From contig NZ_CP036273.1 in assembly GCF_007747215.1 (NCBI RefSeq), positions 5,688,322 to 5,752,321 of the forward strand: 64,000 nt of DNA. The letters are read 5' to 3'. This document shows, piece by piece, positions 8,340 to 19,080 of the stretch. Below the pieces are notes generated by a model. It ran no database searches. It worked only from the letters and a program-made list of their open reading frames with translations, and had not been told where the DNA came from. Numbering within the stretch: position 1 is the first letter of the stretch; every line of letters begins with the position of its first letter. The position numbers and the translations under genes were made by a program. The DNA comes from Urbifossiella limnaea (GTDB taxonomy: Bacteria; Planctomycetota; Planctomycetia; Gemmatales; Gemmataceae).

Positions 8340-9519
8340 CGTGCTCCCCCTCTCCCGCTCCCGCCCGCACGGGCAGGCCGTCCACACCCGGTACGAAAAG
8401 GCCGGGCTGGCTCTCTACGACTTGCCGGTGCCGTGGAACGCGGACGCCGTCGTGGTCGAGGTGCTGCTGAAGCTGCCGCCCGCGGCGCGCAAGAAGGGTG
8501 ATTTCACTCTTCGTTTGCCAGGCCGCGAGCCCGTGCCGGCGGAGTCACTTCGCCCCGAGGCCGATAGCCGCCACCGCCTCCTGTTCCGCCTCCCCGTGCC
8601 GGCTTCCACCACCGACGGCGAACTGCTGTGGAAGTCGAAGCACCTGTCGCGGGTGAGCGTGCCGGTGCTCACGGTCGGGGAGTTCCTCACCGGGTTGCGG
8701 CTGACGCTGCCGACGGTCGCGGTACGCCTCGGCGCGCAGACCGTCGCGGCGCAGACGTTCGTGGCGTCGCAGTGCCGCGGGCTGACGGCCACGTGCGTGT
8801 TGCGGGGCGCGACGCCACTGGCACCCGTCGGCGACCTGGGGCTGACGGCCGTGTTCCGCAGCGAGCGCGCGGGCACCACTTACGAGGTGCCGGTGACGCT
8901 GAGCAGCAGCCAGCTGGCGGCGCGGGAGGCGTTGCTCACGGCGGCCTGTCCCAAGGTGCCGCGGCGGGTCGGGCGGTGGGCGGTGTCGTGGGTGATCGGC
9001 GGGCGCGAGATGTGCGTGCAGCGGGTGGAGGCGATTCCGGCGCGGCGGTTCGAGGCGTCGCTGCGGGTGGCCGACACGCGGTTCGTGGCCGCCGACAAGG
9101 CCGGCGCGGTGCGTGTGCTGCGGCAGCCGCCGGCGACGGGCGAGGCGGCGCGCGTGGGGCCGTGCTTCCTGGTGGCGAGTTCCGAGCCGGGGATGGCAGG
9201 AGTGTGCCGGCTCCAAATTCACGCGGCGACGCCGGGGGAGCGCCGGCCGCCGCTGCTGATGGAGCAAGACGTGCTCGTCACCGACGGCCCGACCGTGTTC
9301 GCCCCGGGCCTCCTCGACGCGGCCGAGACGCCGACCGTCGGCGGGTTCGAGTTGCGGCACAAGGGGCGGGTGCTGGGGTCGGCGTCGCTGCGGCCGGTGC
9401 CGAGCGCGGCGCTGACGGCCGAGGGCGGGTTCAAGCCGCCGCCCGACTTCGCGTGGACGCCGACCGCCGACGACGAATTGGCCGAGCGGCTGAGCCGATT
9501 GATGGGCGGCGGCTCCTGA
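8296..9519 (+). CDS. 407-residue protein of unknown function, last gene of the ubiquitin-like cluster
   Basis: I do not recognise this family. The sequence is rich in short hydrophobic beta-like strands alternating with turns (VVVEVLLKLP, FTLRLPGREP, RLLFRLPVP, TAVFRSERAG), suggesting several beta-sandwich domains and no membrane segment. The N terminus (MWPWMKRWLDW) is tryptophan-rich and possibly amphipathic. The protein ends RLSRLMGGGS, a glycine run one residue from the C terminus, a position reminiscent of unprocessed ubiquitin-like modifiers, but this could be chance in GC-rich DNA. Overlap with the E1-like gene shows it belongs to the unit. It could be the modified target, the modifier carrier or a partner that guides the E1/E2. 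Confidence 0.75.
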   Translation: MWPWMKRWLDWVTTDVLPLSRSRPHGQAVHTRYEKAGLALYDLPVPWNADAVVVEVLLKLPPAARKKGDFTLRLPGREPVPAESLRPEADSRHRLLFRLPVPASTTDGELLWKSKHLSRVSVPVLTVGEFLTGLRLTLPTVAVRLGAQTVAAQTFVASQCRGLTATCVLRGATPLAPVGDLGLTAVFRSERAGTTYEVPVTLSSSQLAAREALLTAACPKVPRRVGRWAVSWVIGGREMCVQRVEAIPARRFEASLRVADTRFVAADKAGAVRVLRQPPATGEAARVGPCFLVASSEPGMAGVCRLQIHAATPGERRPPLLMEQDVLVTDGPTVFAPGLLDAAETPTVGGFELRHKGRVLGSASLRPVPSAALTAEGGFKPPPDFAWTPTADDELAERLSRLMGGGS

Positions 9520-9535
9520 TCCGCTGCTTGCGGCG

Positions 9536-9700
9536 TCACTTGTTGCTGGTGGCCCGCGTCGGGTTGTGGAACCGCTCCGCGGCCGGCGTCAGCCGAAGTG
9601 CCAGCACCAGCATAAAAATGAAGAACGCCACCCCGAACACGCTCAGGCCGATCACCACGGCCTTGCCCGACACCCGATTCGGCGCCTGATTCTCGGTCAC
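9536..9700 (-). CDS. Small single-pass membrane protein
   Basis: A 54-residue protein: a short polar N terminus, one long membrane helix (VVIGLSVFGVAFFIFMLVLAL, residues about 15-35) and a basic tail. GTG at 9700 overlaps the TGA of the aminotransferase gene (GTGA), the coupling pattern seen throughout this window, which supports it as real. Function unknown. Confidence 0.6.
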   Translation of the reverse strand: MTENQAPNRVSGKAVVIGLSVFGVAFFIFMLVLALRLTPAAERFHNPTRATSNK

Positions 9701-11070
9701 GCGAACCCCTCCGCCCGCAGGTCTTCGACCGCCGCCTCGAACGCCGCGAGGGTGTGGTCGGTCACGTCCTCGGTGTGGGCGCTGCTCGTCATCGCGGCGG
9801 TGCCCCACCAGTCCACGCCGTTCAGCAGCATCGCCTGCCGCAGGGCGTTCGACTGCTTCGCGTTCTTCGGCCCGTCCAGCTTCTCCAGGTCGCCGTCGTA
9901 GGGGATCAGGCCGTCGTTCACGCCCGCGTCGGTGGCCGGGCGCGGGCCGTGGTAGTCGAACACGACGCGGACCATCGAGAAGTCGCCGTAGGCGACCATC
10001 GGCCAGCCGTGCGACTCGAACAGCTCGTTCAACCCGTTCCGCAACCGGACCGCGGCCGCGTTCGCCAGCCGGCCGGGCTCGCCGGTGGCGACGCGGGTGA
10101 GCATGGCGACCCCGGCCGCGGCCGACAGCGGGTTCGCGTTGTACGTGCCGGGGTGCTTCATCTTCGGCTTGCCGGGCCGCGGCTCGATGTAGGCCAGGAT
10201 GTCGGCACGGCCCGCGAGGCAGCCGCCGGGGAGGCCGCCCGCCAGGATCTTCGCCATCGACGTGAGGTCGGGCGTGACGCCGTAGAAGCCCTGCGCCCCC
10301 CCGGGGGCCACGCGGAAGCCGGTAATCACCTCGTCGAAGATGAGCACGCGGCCGAGGCGGGTGCAGATGTCGCGCAGCCCCTTCAGGAAATCGCCGCGGA
10401 TCGGCACGGCGCCCCAGTGGCCGCCGGTCGGTTCCAGGATCACGGCGCCGATGCCGTCGTCGGCCTTCAGCGCCGCCTCGACGCGGTTCAGGTCGTTCGG
10501 CGGGACGGCTACGCAGAGCGCGGCCACGCCTTCGGGCACGCCCGGCGCCGCGGCGCCGTCGTAGGGCGGGTCGGAGCCGACGGTCACAGTGTCGTGCCAG
10601 CCGTGGAAGTGGCCGAGGAATTTGAGGAACTTCGGCCGCCCGGTGAACAGCCGCGAGAGCCGCAGGGCCATGAGCGTGGCCTCGGTGCCGCTGCCGGTGA
10701 ACCGCACCCGCTCCGCCGACGGCACCAGCTGCTGCACGAGCCGGCCCCACGCGATTTCCAGGTCGTGACACGAGCCGTGGTGCGTCCCCTTCGCCATCTG
10801 TGTTTGCACGGCCGCGACCACGTCCGGCGGCGAGTGGCCGAGCAACAACGACCCGTGGCCGACGAAGTAGTCGGTGAGCTTGTGGCCGTCCACGTCCCAC
10901 TTGTGCGCCCCCGCGGCGTGGGTGACGTAGACGGGGAACGGGTCCATCATCCGCGTGTCGTGGGTGACGCCGCAGGGGAAGATGCCCTTCGCCTGCTCGA
11001 AACGGGCCTTCGAGCCGGGGAACTCGGCGGTGTACCGGTCGACGAGCGGGCGGACGGCCGCGGCGGGCAT
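9697..11070 (-). CDS. Class III PLP-dependent aminotransferase, glutamate-1-semialdehyde aminomutase-like
   Basis: A 457-residue fold-type I enzyme. Visible motifs are HKWDVDGHKLTDYFVGHGSL, FTGSGTEATLMALRLSR (PLP phosphate loop), LKFLGHFHGWHD, VILEPTGGHWG, LIFDEVITGFR (Asp to the pyridine nitrogen) and SMAKILAGGLPGG (Schiff-base Lys). The order is that of HemL, but the N-terminal region (GIFPCGVTHDTR) differs from the usual 'PGGVNSP' of true HemL, so it may be a paralogue acting on another amino donor rather than the tetrapyrrole enzyme. Start ATG at 11070. Confidence 0.8.
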   Translation of the reverse strand: MPAAAVRPLVDRYTAEFPGSKARFEQAKGIFPCGVTHDTRMMDPFPVYVTHAAGAHKWDVDGHKLTDYFVGHGSLLLGHSPPDVVAAVQTQMAKGTHHGSCHDLEIAWGRLVQQLVPSAERVRFTGSGTEATLMALRLSRLFTGRPKFLKFLGHFHGWHDTVTVGSDPPYDGAAAPGVPEGVAALCVAVPPNDLNRVEAALKADDGIGAVILEPTGGHWGAVPIRGDFLKGLRDICTRLGRVLIFDEVITGFRVAPGGAQGFYGVTPDLTSMAKILAGGLPGGCLAGRADILAYIEPRPGKPKMKHPGTYNANPLSAAAGVAMLTRVATGEPGRLANAAAVRLRNGLNELFESHGWPMVAYGDFSMVRVVFDYHGPRPATDAGVNDGLIPYDGDLEKLDGPKNAKQSNALRQAMLLNGVDWWGTAAMTSSAHTEDVTDHTLAAFEAAVEDLRAEGFA

Positions 11071-11169
11071 CGGTGGAACTCCGGGTGGGTGCGGTTGGTG
11101 TACGGATTCCCCTTTCCGGTGCCGCTCCCGATGGGGTATCACGGAGCGTCGCCCCGCCAGGAACAGCCC

Positions 11170-12330
11170 ATGCGCGGAACCCGAGCCGCCGCCCTCGCCC
11201 TGCTGCTGATCGCCGCCGAGCCCGCCGCCGCGTGTACGTTCTGCGACGGCGGCTTCCGCGGCCGCCAGACGCTCCGCCTCCACCACGCCGGCGCCAAGGC
11301 CGTACTCGCCGGCCAGCTGCGGAACCCGCGCGTCGATGCCAACGCCCCCGGCGGCGGCACCACCGAGTTCCACGTTACCGTGGTACTGAAGGACGACCCC
11401 GCCCGCGGCGGCCGCGCCGTGCTGACGCTCCCGAAGTACCTGCCGGTCATCGGCGACACCCCGCCCGACTACCTGATCTACTGCGACGTGGTGAACGGCA
11501 CGCTCGACCCGACGTTCGGCCTGTCGGCGCCAGCTGCGGTGGTCGAGTACGCCCGCGCGGCCGCCGCCGCGACCGACGCCGACCCGGCGAAGCAGCTCGG
11601 CTTCTTCTTCCGCCGCCTGGACCACGCTCAGCCCGTGGTCGCGGCCGACGCCTTCCTCGAATTCGCCAAGGCGGCCGACGCCGACATCCTGAAGGCCGCC
11701 CCCGCCTTCGACCGCGCCAAGCTGCGAACGCTGATCGCGGCACCCGCAACGCCGACGGAGCGGCTTGGCGTGTTCGCCTTCCTCCTCGGCAGCTGCGGCG
11801 CCGCCGACGACGCGGCGTTCCTCGCCGCTCTGCTGACCGCGAACCCGCCGGCGGAGCGCACGTCGGCCGCGTTCGGCGGGCTGCTCGCGGGGTACATCCT
11901 GCTGAAACCGCAGGACGGCTGGGCCTTCGCCGCGACGGTGCTCGCCGACGAGCGCCGCGGCTACGGCGACCGCCTCTCGGCGGTGAACACCGTCCGCTTC
12001 TTCCAGGCCACCCGCCCTGCGGAGAGCAAGCCGAACGTCCTCCGCTGCTGCGCCGCACTGCTGCCCTGCGGCGACCTCGCGGACCAGGCCGTCGAAGACC
12101 TGCGCCGCTGGGGCTACTGGGAGCTCACCGCCGACGTGCTGGCCCAGTTCCCGAAGCCGACGCACGCCGCGCCGATCGTCCGCCGGGCCATCGTCCGCTA
12201 TGCTCTCACGTGTCCGAACGACGACGCCCGCCGGTTCGTCGCGGCCCTGCGGCAGAGTGACCCGCGGCTCGTCGCCGACGTGGAAGAAATGCTCCGCCGG
12301 TTCGACCGCGTCCCCGTCCCAAAGAACTGA
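11170..12330 (+). CDS. Exported hypothetical protein with Cys-rich N terminus
   Basis: A 386-residue protein with a signal peptide (AAALALLLIAAEPAAA) followed by CTFCDGG, a CxxC-type start to the mature chain. The N-terminal 100 residues look like a beta domain (TEFHVTVVLKDDP), the rest is helical with repeat-like character. Planctomycete proteins of this type are common but uncharacterised. The TGA abuts the ATG of pepA directly, so the two are probably co-transcribed. Confidence 0.7.
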   Translation: MRGTRAAALALLLIAAEPAAACTFCDGGFRGRQTLRLHHAGAKAVLAGQLRNPRVDANAPGGGTTEFHVTVVLKDDPARGGRAVLTLPKYLPVIGDTPPDYLIYCDVVNGTLDPTFGLSAPAAVVEYARAAAAATDADPAKQLGFFFRRLDHAQPVVAADAFLEFAKAADADILKAAPAFDRAKLRTLIAAPATPTERLGVFAFLLGSCGAADDAAFLAALLTANPPAERTSAAFGGLLAGYILLKPQDGWAFAATVLADERRGYGDRLSAVNTVRFFQATRPAESKPNVLRCCAALLPCGDLADQAVEDLRRWGYWELTADVLAQFPKPTHAAPIVRRAIVRYALTCPNDDARRFVAALRQSDPRLVADVEEMLRRFDRVPVPKN

Positions 12331-13821
12331 ATGATCCCCACCACGCCGATCGAACGGGTTCCCGCCACGCCGACGGGCGTCGTCGCCGACTGGCTCGTCG
12401 CCGGCGTCTGGGAGGGTGAGAAGCCGCCTACCGACCTCGACGCCGCGACCGGCAGCCTGCTGTCGTGGCTCACCACCGCCGGCGACCTGACCGGGAAGCC
12501 GCTCGAACTCGTGCCGCTGCTGAAGCCCGCCGGGCTGACGGCGCAACGGCTCATGCTCGTCGGCCTGGGCAAGCGTGCGGACGCGACGCGCCTCCGCTTC
12601 CACGAGGCGGGTGCCGCCGCGGCGCGGGCCATCACCGGGAAGCCGGTGGCGACGCTCGCCGCGGCCGCGCCCGGTCACGGCGGCGGCCTGAGCGACGCCG
12701 ACGCGCTGCACGCCTTCGCCGTGGGCATCACTCAAGGCTTCGTCGGCCCCGGCCTCCGCAAGGCAACACCGACGCGGCACGCGCCCAACCACTTCGTCCT
12801 CGCCCTGCCCGCCGACTGCGGCTTCAACCCCACGCCGGTCGTGGCCCGCGTCGCCGCCGAGGCCCGCGGGCTGTGGCTGGCCCGGGAACTGGTGAACTCG
12901 CCGCCGTCGGAGCTGTTCCCCGAGTCGTTCGCCGCCGTCGCCGCCGAGCACGCCACGGCCGTGGGTGTGGAAGCCGAAATCTGGGACGAATCGCGGCTCG
13001 AAGCGGAGCGGATGGGCGCCCTGCTCGCCGTCGCGCGCGGCTCCGACAAGCCGCCGCGGCTCGTGATCCTGCGCTACGCCGGCAACCCCGGCGGGCCGAC
13101 GCTCGCTCTCGTCGGCAAGGGCGTGACGTTCGACAGCGGCGGGCTGTCGCTGAAGGCGACGGACCAGATGGTGGACATGAAGTGCGACATGGCCGGCGCC
13201 GCGGCCGTGGTCGGCGGCGTGTGCGCGGCGGCGGAACTCAAACTGCCGGTGAACCTGCTCGGCGTGCTGGCGCTGGTCGAGAACATGCCGTCGGGCAAGG
13301 CGATGAAGCTCGGCGACGTGCTGACGACGCGGCTCGGCAAGACCATCGAGGTGCTGAACACCGACGCCGAGGGGCGGCTCATCCTCGCCGACGCGCTCGC
13401 CTTCGCGGCCGAGCAGAAGCCCGCGGCGATGGTCGACTTCGCCACGCTGACCGGGGCGTGCATGATCGCCCTGGGGCCGCACGTGTCCGGGCTGATGACG
13501 AACAACGACCCGTGGGGCGACCGCGTGCTCGCGGCCGCCGGCCGCGCCGGCGAGCGGGCGTGGAAGCTGCCGATGGACGCGCACTACGACGACATGATCC
13601 GCAGCAAGGTCGCCGACATGCGGAACACCGGCGGCAGCCGCTACGGCGGCGCGATCACCGCGGCGAAGCTGCTGCAACAGTTCGTCGGCGACGTGCCGTG
13701 GGCTCACCTCGACATCGCCGGCCCGGCGTGGTCCGAGGGGGAGTCGGCTGCCGCGGACGCCGGCGGCACGGGGTGCATGGTGCGGACGATCGTGGAGTTG
13801 GCGCGCGGCGGTGTGTCGTAG
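12331..13821 (+). CDS. pepA: Leucyl aminopeptidase (M17 cytosol aminopeptidase)
   Basis: A 496-residue M17 metallopeptidase. The dizinc active site is seen in VGKGVTFDSGGLSLK (about residues 260-274) with KCDMAGAAAVVG following, and in the family signature NTDAEGRLILADAL (about 342-355). The N-terminal domain is the usual divergent one. It removes N-terminal residues from peptides in the cytoplasm, usually as a hexamer. The ATG directly follows the upstream TGA with no gap. Confidence 0.95.
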   Translation: MIPTTPIERVPATPTGVVADWLVAGVWEGEKPPTDLDAATGSLLSWLTTAGDLTGKPLELVPLLKPAGLTAQRLMLVGLGKRADATRLRFHEAGAAAARAITGKPVATLAAAAPGHGGGLSDADALHAFAVGITQGFVGPGLRKATPTRHAPNHFVLALPADCGFNPTPVVARVAAEARGLWLARELVNSPPSELFPESFAAVAAEHATAVGVEAEIWDESRLEAERMGALLAVARGSDKPPRLVILRYAGNPGGPTLALVGKGVTFDSGGLSLKATDQMVDMKCDMAGAAAVVGGVCAAAELKLPVNLLGVLALVENMPSGKAMKLGDVLTTRLGKTIEVLNTDAEGRLILADALAFAAEQKPAAMVDFATLTGACMIALGPHVSGLMTNNDPWGDRVLAAAGRAGERAWKLPMDAHYDDMIRSKVADMRNTGGSRYGGAITAAKLLQQFVGDVPWAHLDIAGPAWSEGESAAADAGGTGCMVRTIVELARGGVS

Positions 13822-13831
13822 ACTGACCGCG

Positions 13832-14416
13832 ATGGCGCACACGTCTCCCACGCTGCTCGCCCGCCTCCGCGACCCGGCCGACGCCGACGCCTGGGCCACG
13901 CTCCTCGGCGTCTACGGGCCGCTCCTCCGCGGCTGGGCCGAGCGCCTCGGCGCCCGCGGGCCCGATGCCGACGACCTCGTTCAAGACGTGCTCGCCGTCG
14001 TCGTGCGGCGCTTCCCCGAGTTCGTGCACCCGGAGCGGCCCGGCGCCTTCCGCGGCTGGCTCCGGGCCATCGTTGCCAACTGCGCCCGCGACTTCTGGCG
14101 CGCCCGCCGCCGCGCCCCCGTTGCGGCGGGCGGCACCGACTTCGGCGAGTACCTGAAGCGCCTCGAAGACCCCGCCGACCCGCTGGCAAGCGATTGGGAC
14201 CGCGAGCACGACCGCGCCGTCACGCGGCACCTGCTCGACCGCATCCGCGGCGACTTCGCCCCAGAGACGTGGGAGCTGTTCCGCCGCGTCGTGATCGACG
14301 GGCAGAGCGCGGACGAGGCCGCGGGCGCCGCGGGGACGACGCCGAACGCGGTGTACATCGCCAAGAGCCGGGTGCTGGCGCGGCTGCGCGCGGAGGCGGC
14401 GGGAATCGTGGGGTGA
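13832..14416 (+). CDS. ECF-type RNA polymerase sigma factor
   Basis: A 194-residue sigma-70 family protein. Region 2 is seen in DADDLVQDVLAVVVRRFPEF and region 2.4-like FRGWLRAIVANCARDFWRARR; region 4 is the helix-turn-helix GQSADEAAGAAGTTPNAVY followed by KSRVLARLR. This is the layout of planctomycete ECF factors. No anti-sigma gene is next to it. An upstream in-frame GTG (13811) would add seven residues and overlap pepA; ATG 13832 is preferred. A palindrome separates it from groEL. Confidence 0.85.
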   Translation: MAHTSPTLLARLRDPADADAWATLLGVYGPLLRGWAERLGARGPDADDLVQDVLAVVVRRFPEFVHPERPGAFRGWLRAIVANCARDFWRARRRAPVAAGGTDFGEYLKRLEDPADPLASDWDREHDRAVTRHLLDRIRGDFAPETWELFRRVVIDGQSADEAAGAAGTTPNAVYIAKSRVLARLRAEAAGIVG

Positions 14417-14424
14417 AATGAGCA

Positions 14425-14477
14425 CCGCCGCTTGCGGCGTAGCGAGGGGGTCAGCCTCGCTGCGTCGCAAGCGGCGG
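14425..14477. repeat. Inverted repeat, CCGCCGCTTGCGGCG family, between convergent genes
   Basis: CCGCCGCTTGCGGCGTAGCGAG (about 14425-14446) pairs with its near reverse complement ending at 14477, with two mismatches and an 8-base loop. It lies between the ends of the sigma factor gene and groEL and may terminate both. Confidence 0.75.
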
Positions 14478-14496
14478 ATCAAACCTGCCGCTCAAC

Positions 14497-16140
<1,644 letters not shown>

Positions 16141-16192
16141 GGTTCGTTTACCTTCGGGGTGGGGTGTCAGGTGTTTTGGGGTGCGGAGCCGC

Positions 16193-16489
16193 TCAGCCTT
16201 CGATGACGCACAGGACGTCGCCCTCGTGCATCACGAGGATCTCGCCGTCGCGGCCGCGGTCCTTGAACTCGTCGCCGGCCCAGGACGTGAACAGCACCTT
16301 GTCGCCGGCCTTCAGCTGCATCGGGGCGCGGGTGCCGTCCGGTTTCACCCGGCCGGGGCCCACGGCGACCACCTCGCCCTTCTGCGGCTTGTTCTGGGCG
16401 GTGTCCGGCAGGATGATCCCGCCGCTGGTCTTGGCCTCGGCCGCCTCGCGGCGGACGATGATACGGTCACCGATCGGCTTGAGCCCCAT
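16193..16489 (-). CDS. groES: Co-chaperonin GroES (Hsp10)
   Basis: A 98-residue co-chaperonin: [16 protein letters not shown] at the start, the mobile loop [10 protein letters not shown] (residues about 20-29) and the roof and body strands [11 protein letters not shown] and [14 protein letters not shown]. The ATG at 16489 has CGGAG about 9 bases upstream. An upstream extension in the same frame exists but is not family-like. It caps the GroEL ring. Confidence 0.95.
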   Translation of the reverse strand: MGLKPIGDRIIVRREAAEAKTSGGIILPDTAQNKPQKGEVVAVGPGRVKPDGTRAPMQLKAGDKVLFTSWAGDEFKDRGRDGEILVMHEGDVLCVIEG

Positions 16490-16745
16490 CGCGGTCGTCT
16501 CCGGGAGCGGCGTCAGTCTGCGTGCCCCGCCCCCACAGCAAAGGCCGTGCCCGGCCGATGACGACGACGAAAGTTGTTCATCCGAAGGGATTTGCGATGC
16601 GGCCGGCGTGCCGAGGGGAAGTGCATTCTGCCAAGATTGCGCGGCGAGCGAAGGAGCCGCCTGCCGGAATGACACCGGTGTCGCGGGGCCGGTTTCCAAC
16701 TGGCCGCGCGGGTACGGCCGGTTCGTGACCGGCCCCGCGACGACC

Positions 16746-19073
16746 TCAGCCCCCGAACACGCGGCGGAGCCACCCGCCGCGACCGCCCGCCGCGGCGGGG
16801 TCGAGCAGGCGGGTAATCGCCTCCAGCGACTCGGGGCTGTCGAGCACCCGCCGCCCGCCCCACGCCTCGACCAGCCGCGGGTAGTCGGCGGCGAACCGGT
16901 CCGTCGTCTCGGCCACCCACCGCGCCTGCCGCACGCGGACCGCCGCCATCCACCGCCACACGAGGGCGAACACGGCGACCCCGACCGCGACCGCGACCGC
17001 GCCGGCGAAGCCGTGGTTCAGGTGCCACATCTCGCCCAGTAGCCCGTAGGCGGCCGCCCCGCTCGGGCCGACGGTGAACATCCACAGAAACACCTGGGCG
17101 ACCCACGTCCCGTCGTGGTTGTCCTTCGCCGACTTGCGAGTATTCCGCACCTCGGCCAGTCGGCCGAGCAGCAGCGTCTTGGAGGTCGCGTCCGCGGCCA
17201 CGTCGGCGGCGGACAGGCCGGCCGTCGTGGAGGGCGGCGGCGCGGGCGGCGGGTCGAGTTCGGCGCGGAGGCGGCGGACGGTCGGCGCGTGCCGCAGCGC
17301 CGCCTTCCCGCCCCAGTCGGCGACCTCGGCGGGGAAGTCGGTCGCCACCTCGTCCACCAGTGCCTCGGCCTTCTTCCGAAGGTCGTCGGCCACGCCACGG
17401 ACCCCCGACCGGATGACGTACACGTAGCCGGCCCACACGACCACCGCCAAGAGGCCGAAGAGGACGCTGAACCAGGTCAGCACTGGCATGTCGATGACGA
17501 CCGGGATGACGGCGATCGGGGCGGCGAACAGCAGGCCCCAGCGGGCGGTGGACCCGAACGTCCACTTCGCCATGTCGTTCAATTCTTCGTAGGCGGCCGT
17601 CAGCCGGGCGAGCGCCGCGGACAACCCGCGGCGGCGGCCGTCGGTCAGCGGCGACGGCGTGACCTGCGCGGCGTTCGTGATCGTAGGAACGGTGGATTGG
17701 ACCGCCACGAGCGGCGGCGGCTCGACGGGAGTGGAGGCGTTCCCGGCCGCCCCGCGCAGCAGAGGCAGCAGCTCGCCGGCGTCCTTCGGCCGCTCGTCCA
17801 TCCAGCCCACGCAGCGCTCGATGAGCGCGACGTGCTCCGCCGGCACGCCGTATCGCACCGTCAGTTCTTTCGCCCAGCCGTGCGGCAGCTCGCGGGACAC
17901 GTCGCCGACAAGGAGTTGGAACCACATCACGCCGAGGGCGTACAGGTCGTGCCGCGGGTCGGGCGCGGCGCCGCGGCGCTGCTCCGGCGACATGTACAAC
18001 GGCGTGCCGGCCCCGCGGAACAAGCTCGCCTGGTCGGCGAGGCTGAGGAAGTCGATGGTGCTGGCCCCGATCCGGCTACGCACCGCCGCCGCGGCCGCCG
18101 CGATACCACCGATGCCGAAGTCGCCGAGCCGGAGTTGGGCGTCCGCGGTGACTAACACGTTGGCCGGCTTCATGTCGCGGTGAACGAGCCCGGCCGCGTG
18201 CGCGAACGCCAGCCCTTCCGTAATCTGCGTCACCCAGCCGAACACCTCCGCGGCCCCCGGCGCCCGGCCGAGCGCCGCCACCCGCGCGGCCAGCAACTTC
18301 GTCAGGTCGCCGCCGTCGACGAACTCGTAGACGAGGTACGGGGTCGCGTGGTCGAGGTCGTAGCCGTATAGCCGCACGACGTGAGCCGAGCCGCGGCCGC
18401 CGGCGCGCATTAGGCGTTCGAGGTTGCTCCGCTCCCGGTGCAGCGCCGGCAGCAGCGTCTTGTCCAGGCAGAACTTGATCGCCAGCGGCAGGTGCTGGAG
18501 CGACGGCGACTCCGCCCGATACACCGCCCCGAAGCCGCCGGCACCCAGGAGCTCGCGGAGGCGGTACGGGGTGCCGCTCAGTGGCGCGTCGGCCGGGTAC
18601 GGCGGCACGTCTTCGGGCAGCAGTTGCAACAGCGAACGCGGGTCGTCCCACAGCACAGTCGGCGGCACGGAGCGGGTGCCGGCCGCGTCCGGCACGAGCG
18701 CCCGATCCACGGCCGGCGGGATCGCGGTCAGGAACTCGACGGCCCGCTCCACGTCCTCGGGGGCGGCATCGGGGGCGAGTTCCAGGAAGATGCTCTTGGC
18801 TTCCGCCCGGACCTCCGTCGGCGAGGCCGCCGCGAGTTCGGCCACGGCCGCCTTCGCCTGCTCCGGGTGTTCGGCGAACCACGCCTGCCAGCGGGCGACG
18901 ATGCCGCGGCCGAACAGGTTAATGGCCCGCTCCACGGCGTGCCCGACGGCGACTCCGGCCATACCCCCGACCGGCCCCGCGGCGGCGACTCCGGCGCAGC
19001 CGGCGAGCACCGGCAGCACGCCCTCGGCGGCCAACACCAGCAGGACGGGCGGCTTGCGGTCGAGCTCGGACAC
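16746..19073 (-). CDS. Serine/threonine protein kinase with N-terminal accessory domain and C-terminal membrane helices
   Basis: A 775-residue Hanks-type kinase. The glycine loop GAGGFGAVY is at residues 177-185, the ATP lysine in LAIKF (Lys200), catalytic loop HRDMKPAN (298-305), DFG at 318-320 and the SPEQRRG activation-segment end. Before it is an unrecognised domain of about 160 residues with a hydrophobic Gly/Ala-rich start and helical stretches (AVERAINLFGRGIVARWQAW). After it come four likely membrane helices in pairs (ARWGLLFAAPIAVIPVVI, LTWFSVLFGLLAVVVWAGYV, and two more near residues 650-720), so both ends may touch the membrane. GTG 19073 was chosen from a GGAGG seven bases upstream. 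Ligand and targets unknown. Confidence 0.88.
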   Translation of the reverse strand: MSELDRKPPVLLVLAAEGVLPVLAGCAGVAAAGPVGGMAGVAVGHAVERAINLFGRGIVARWQAWFAEHPEQAKAAVAELAAASPTEVRAEAKSIFLELAPDAAPEDVERAVEFLTAIPPAVDRALVPDAAGTRSVPPTVLWDDPRSLLQLLPEDVPPYPADAPLSGTPYRLRELLGAGGFGAVYRAESPSLQHLPLAIKFCLDKTLLPALHRERSNLERLMRAGGRGSAHVVRLYGYDLDHATPYLVYEFVDGGDLTKLLAARVAALGRAPGAAEVFGWVTQITEGLAFAHAAGLVHRDMKPANVLVTADAQLRLGDFGIGGIAAAAAAVRSRIGASTIDFLSLADQASLFRGAGTPLYMSPEQRRGAAPDPRHDLYALGVMWFQLLVGDVSRELPHGWAKELTVRYGVPAEHVALIERCVGWMDERPKDAGELLPLLRGAAGNASTPVEPPPLVAVQSTVPTITNAAQVTPSPLTDGRRRGLSAALARLTAAYEELNDMAKWTFGSTARWGLLFAAPIAVIPVVIDMPVLTWFSVLFGLLAVVVWAGYVYVIRSGVRGVADDLRKKAEALVDEVATDFPAEVADWGGKAALRHAPTVRRLRAELDPPPAPPPSTTAGLSAADVAADATSKTLLLGRLAEVRNTRKSAKDNHDGTWVAQVFLWMFTVGPSGAAAYGLLGEMWHLNHGFAGAVAVAVGVAVFALVWRWMAAVRVRQARWVAETTDRFAADYPRLVEAWGGRRVLDSPESLEAITRLLDPAAAGGRGGWLRRVFGG

Positions 19074-19080
19074 GGGTCGG

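Noticed and set aside
9697-13899. A 1400-codon reverse-strand open frame
   Set aside because: Only the part below 11070 is family-like (the aminotransferase). The rest is the antisense of pepA and the exported protein, a normal effect of very high GC.
16490-16745. CIRCE element upstream of groES
   Set aside because: No TTAGCACTC-N9-GAGTGCTAA or close variant is present on either strand.
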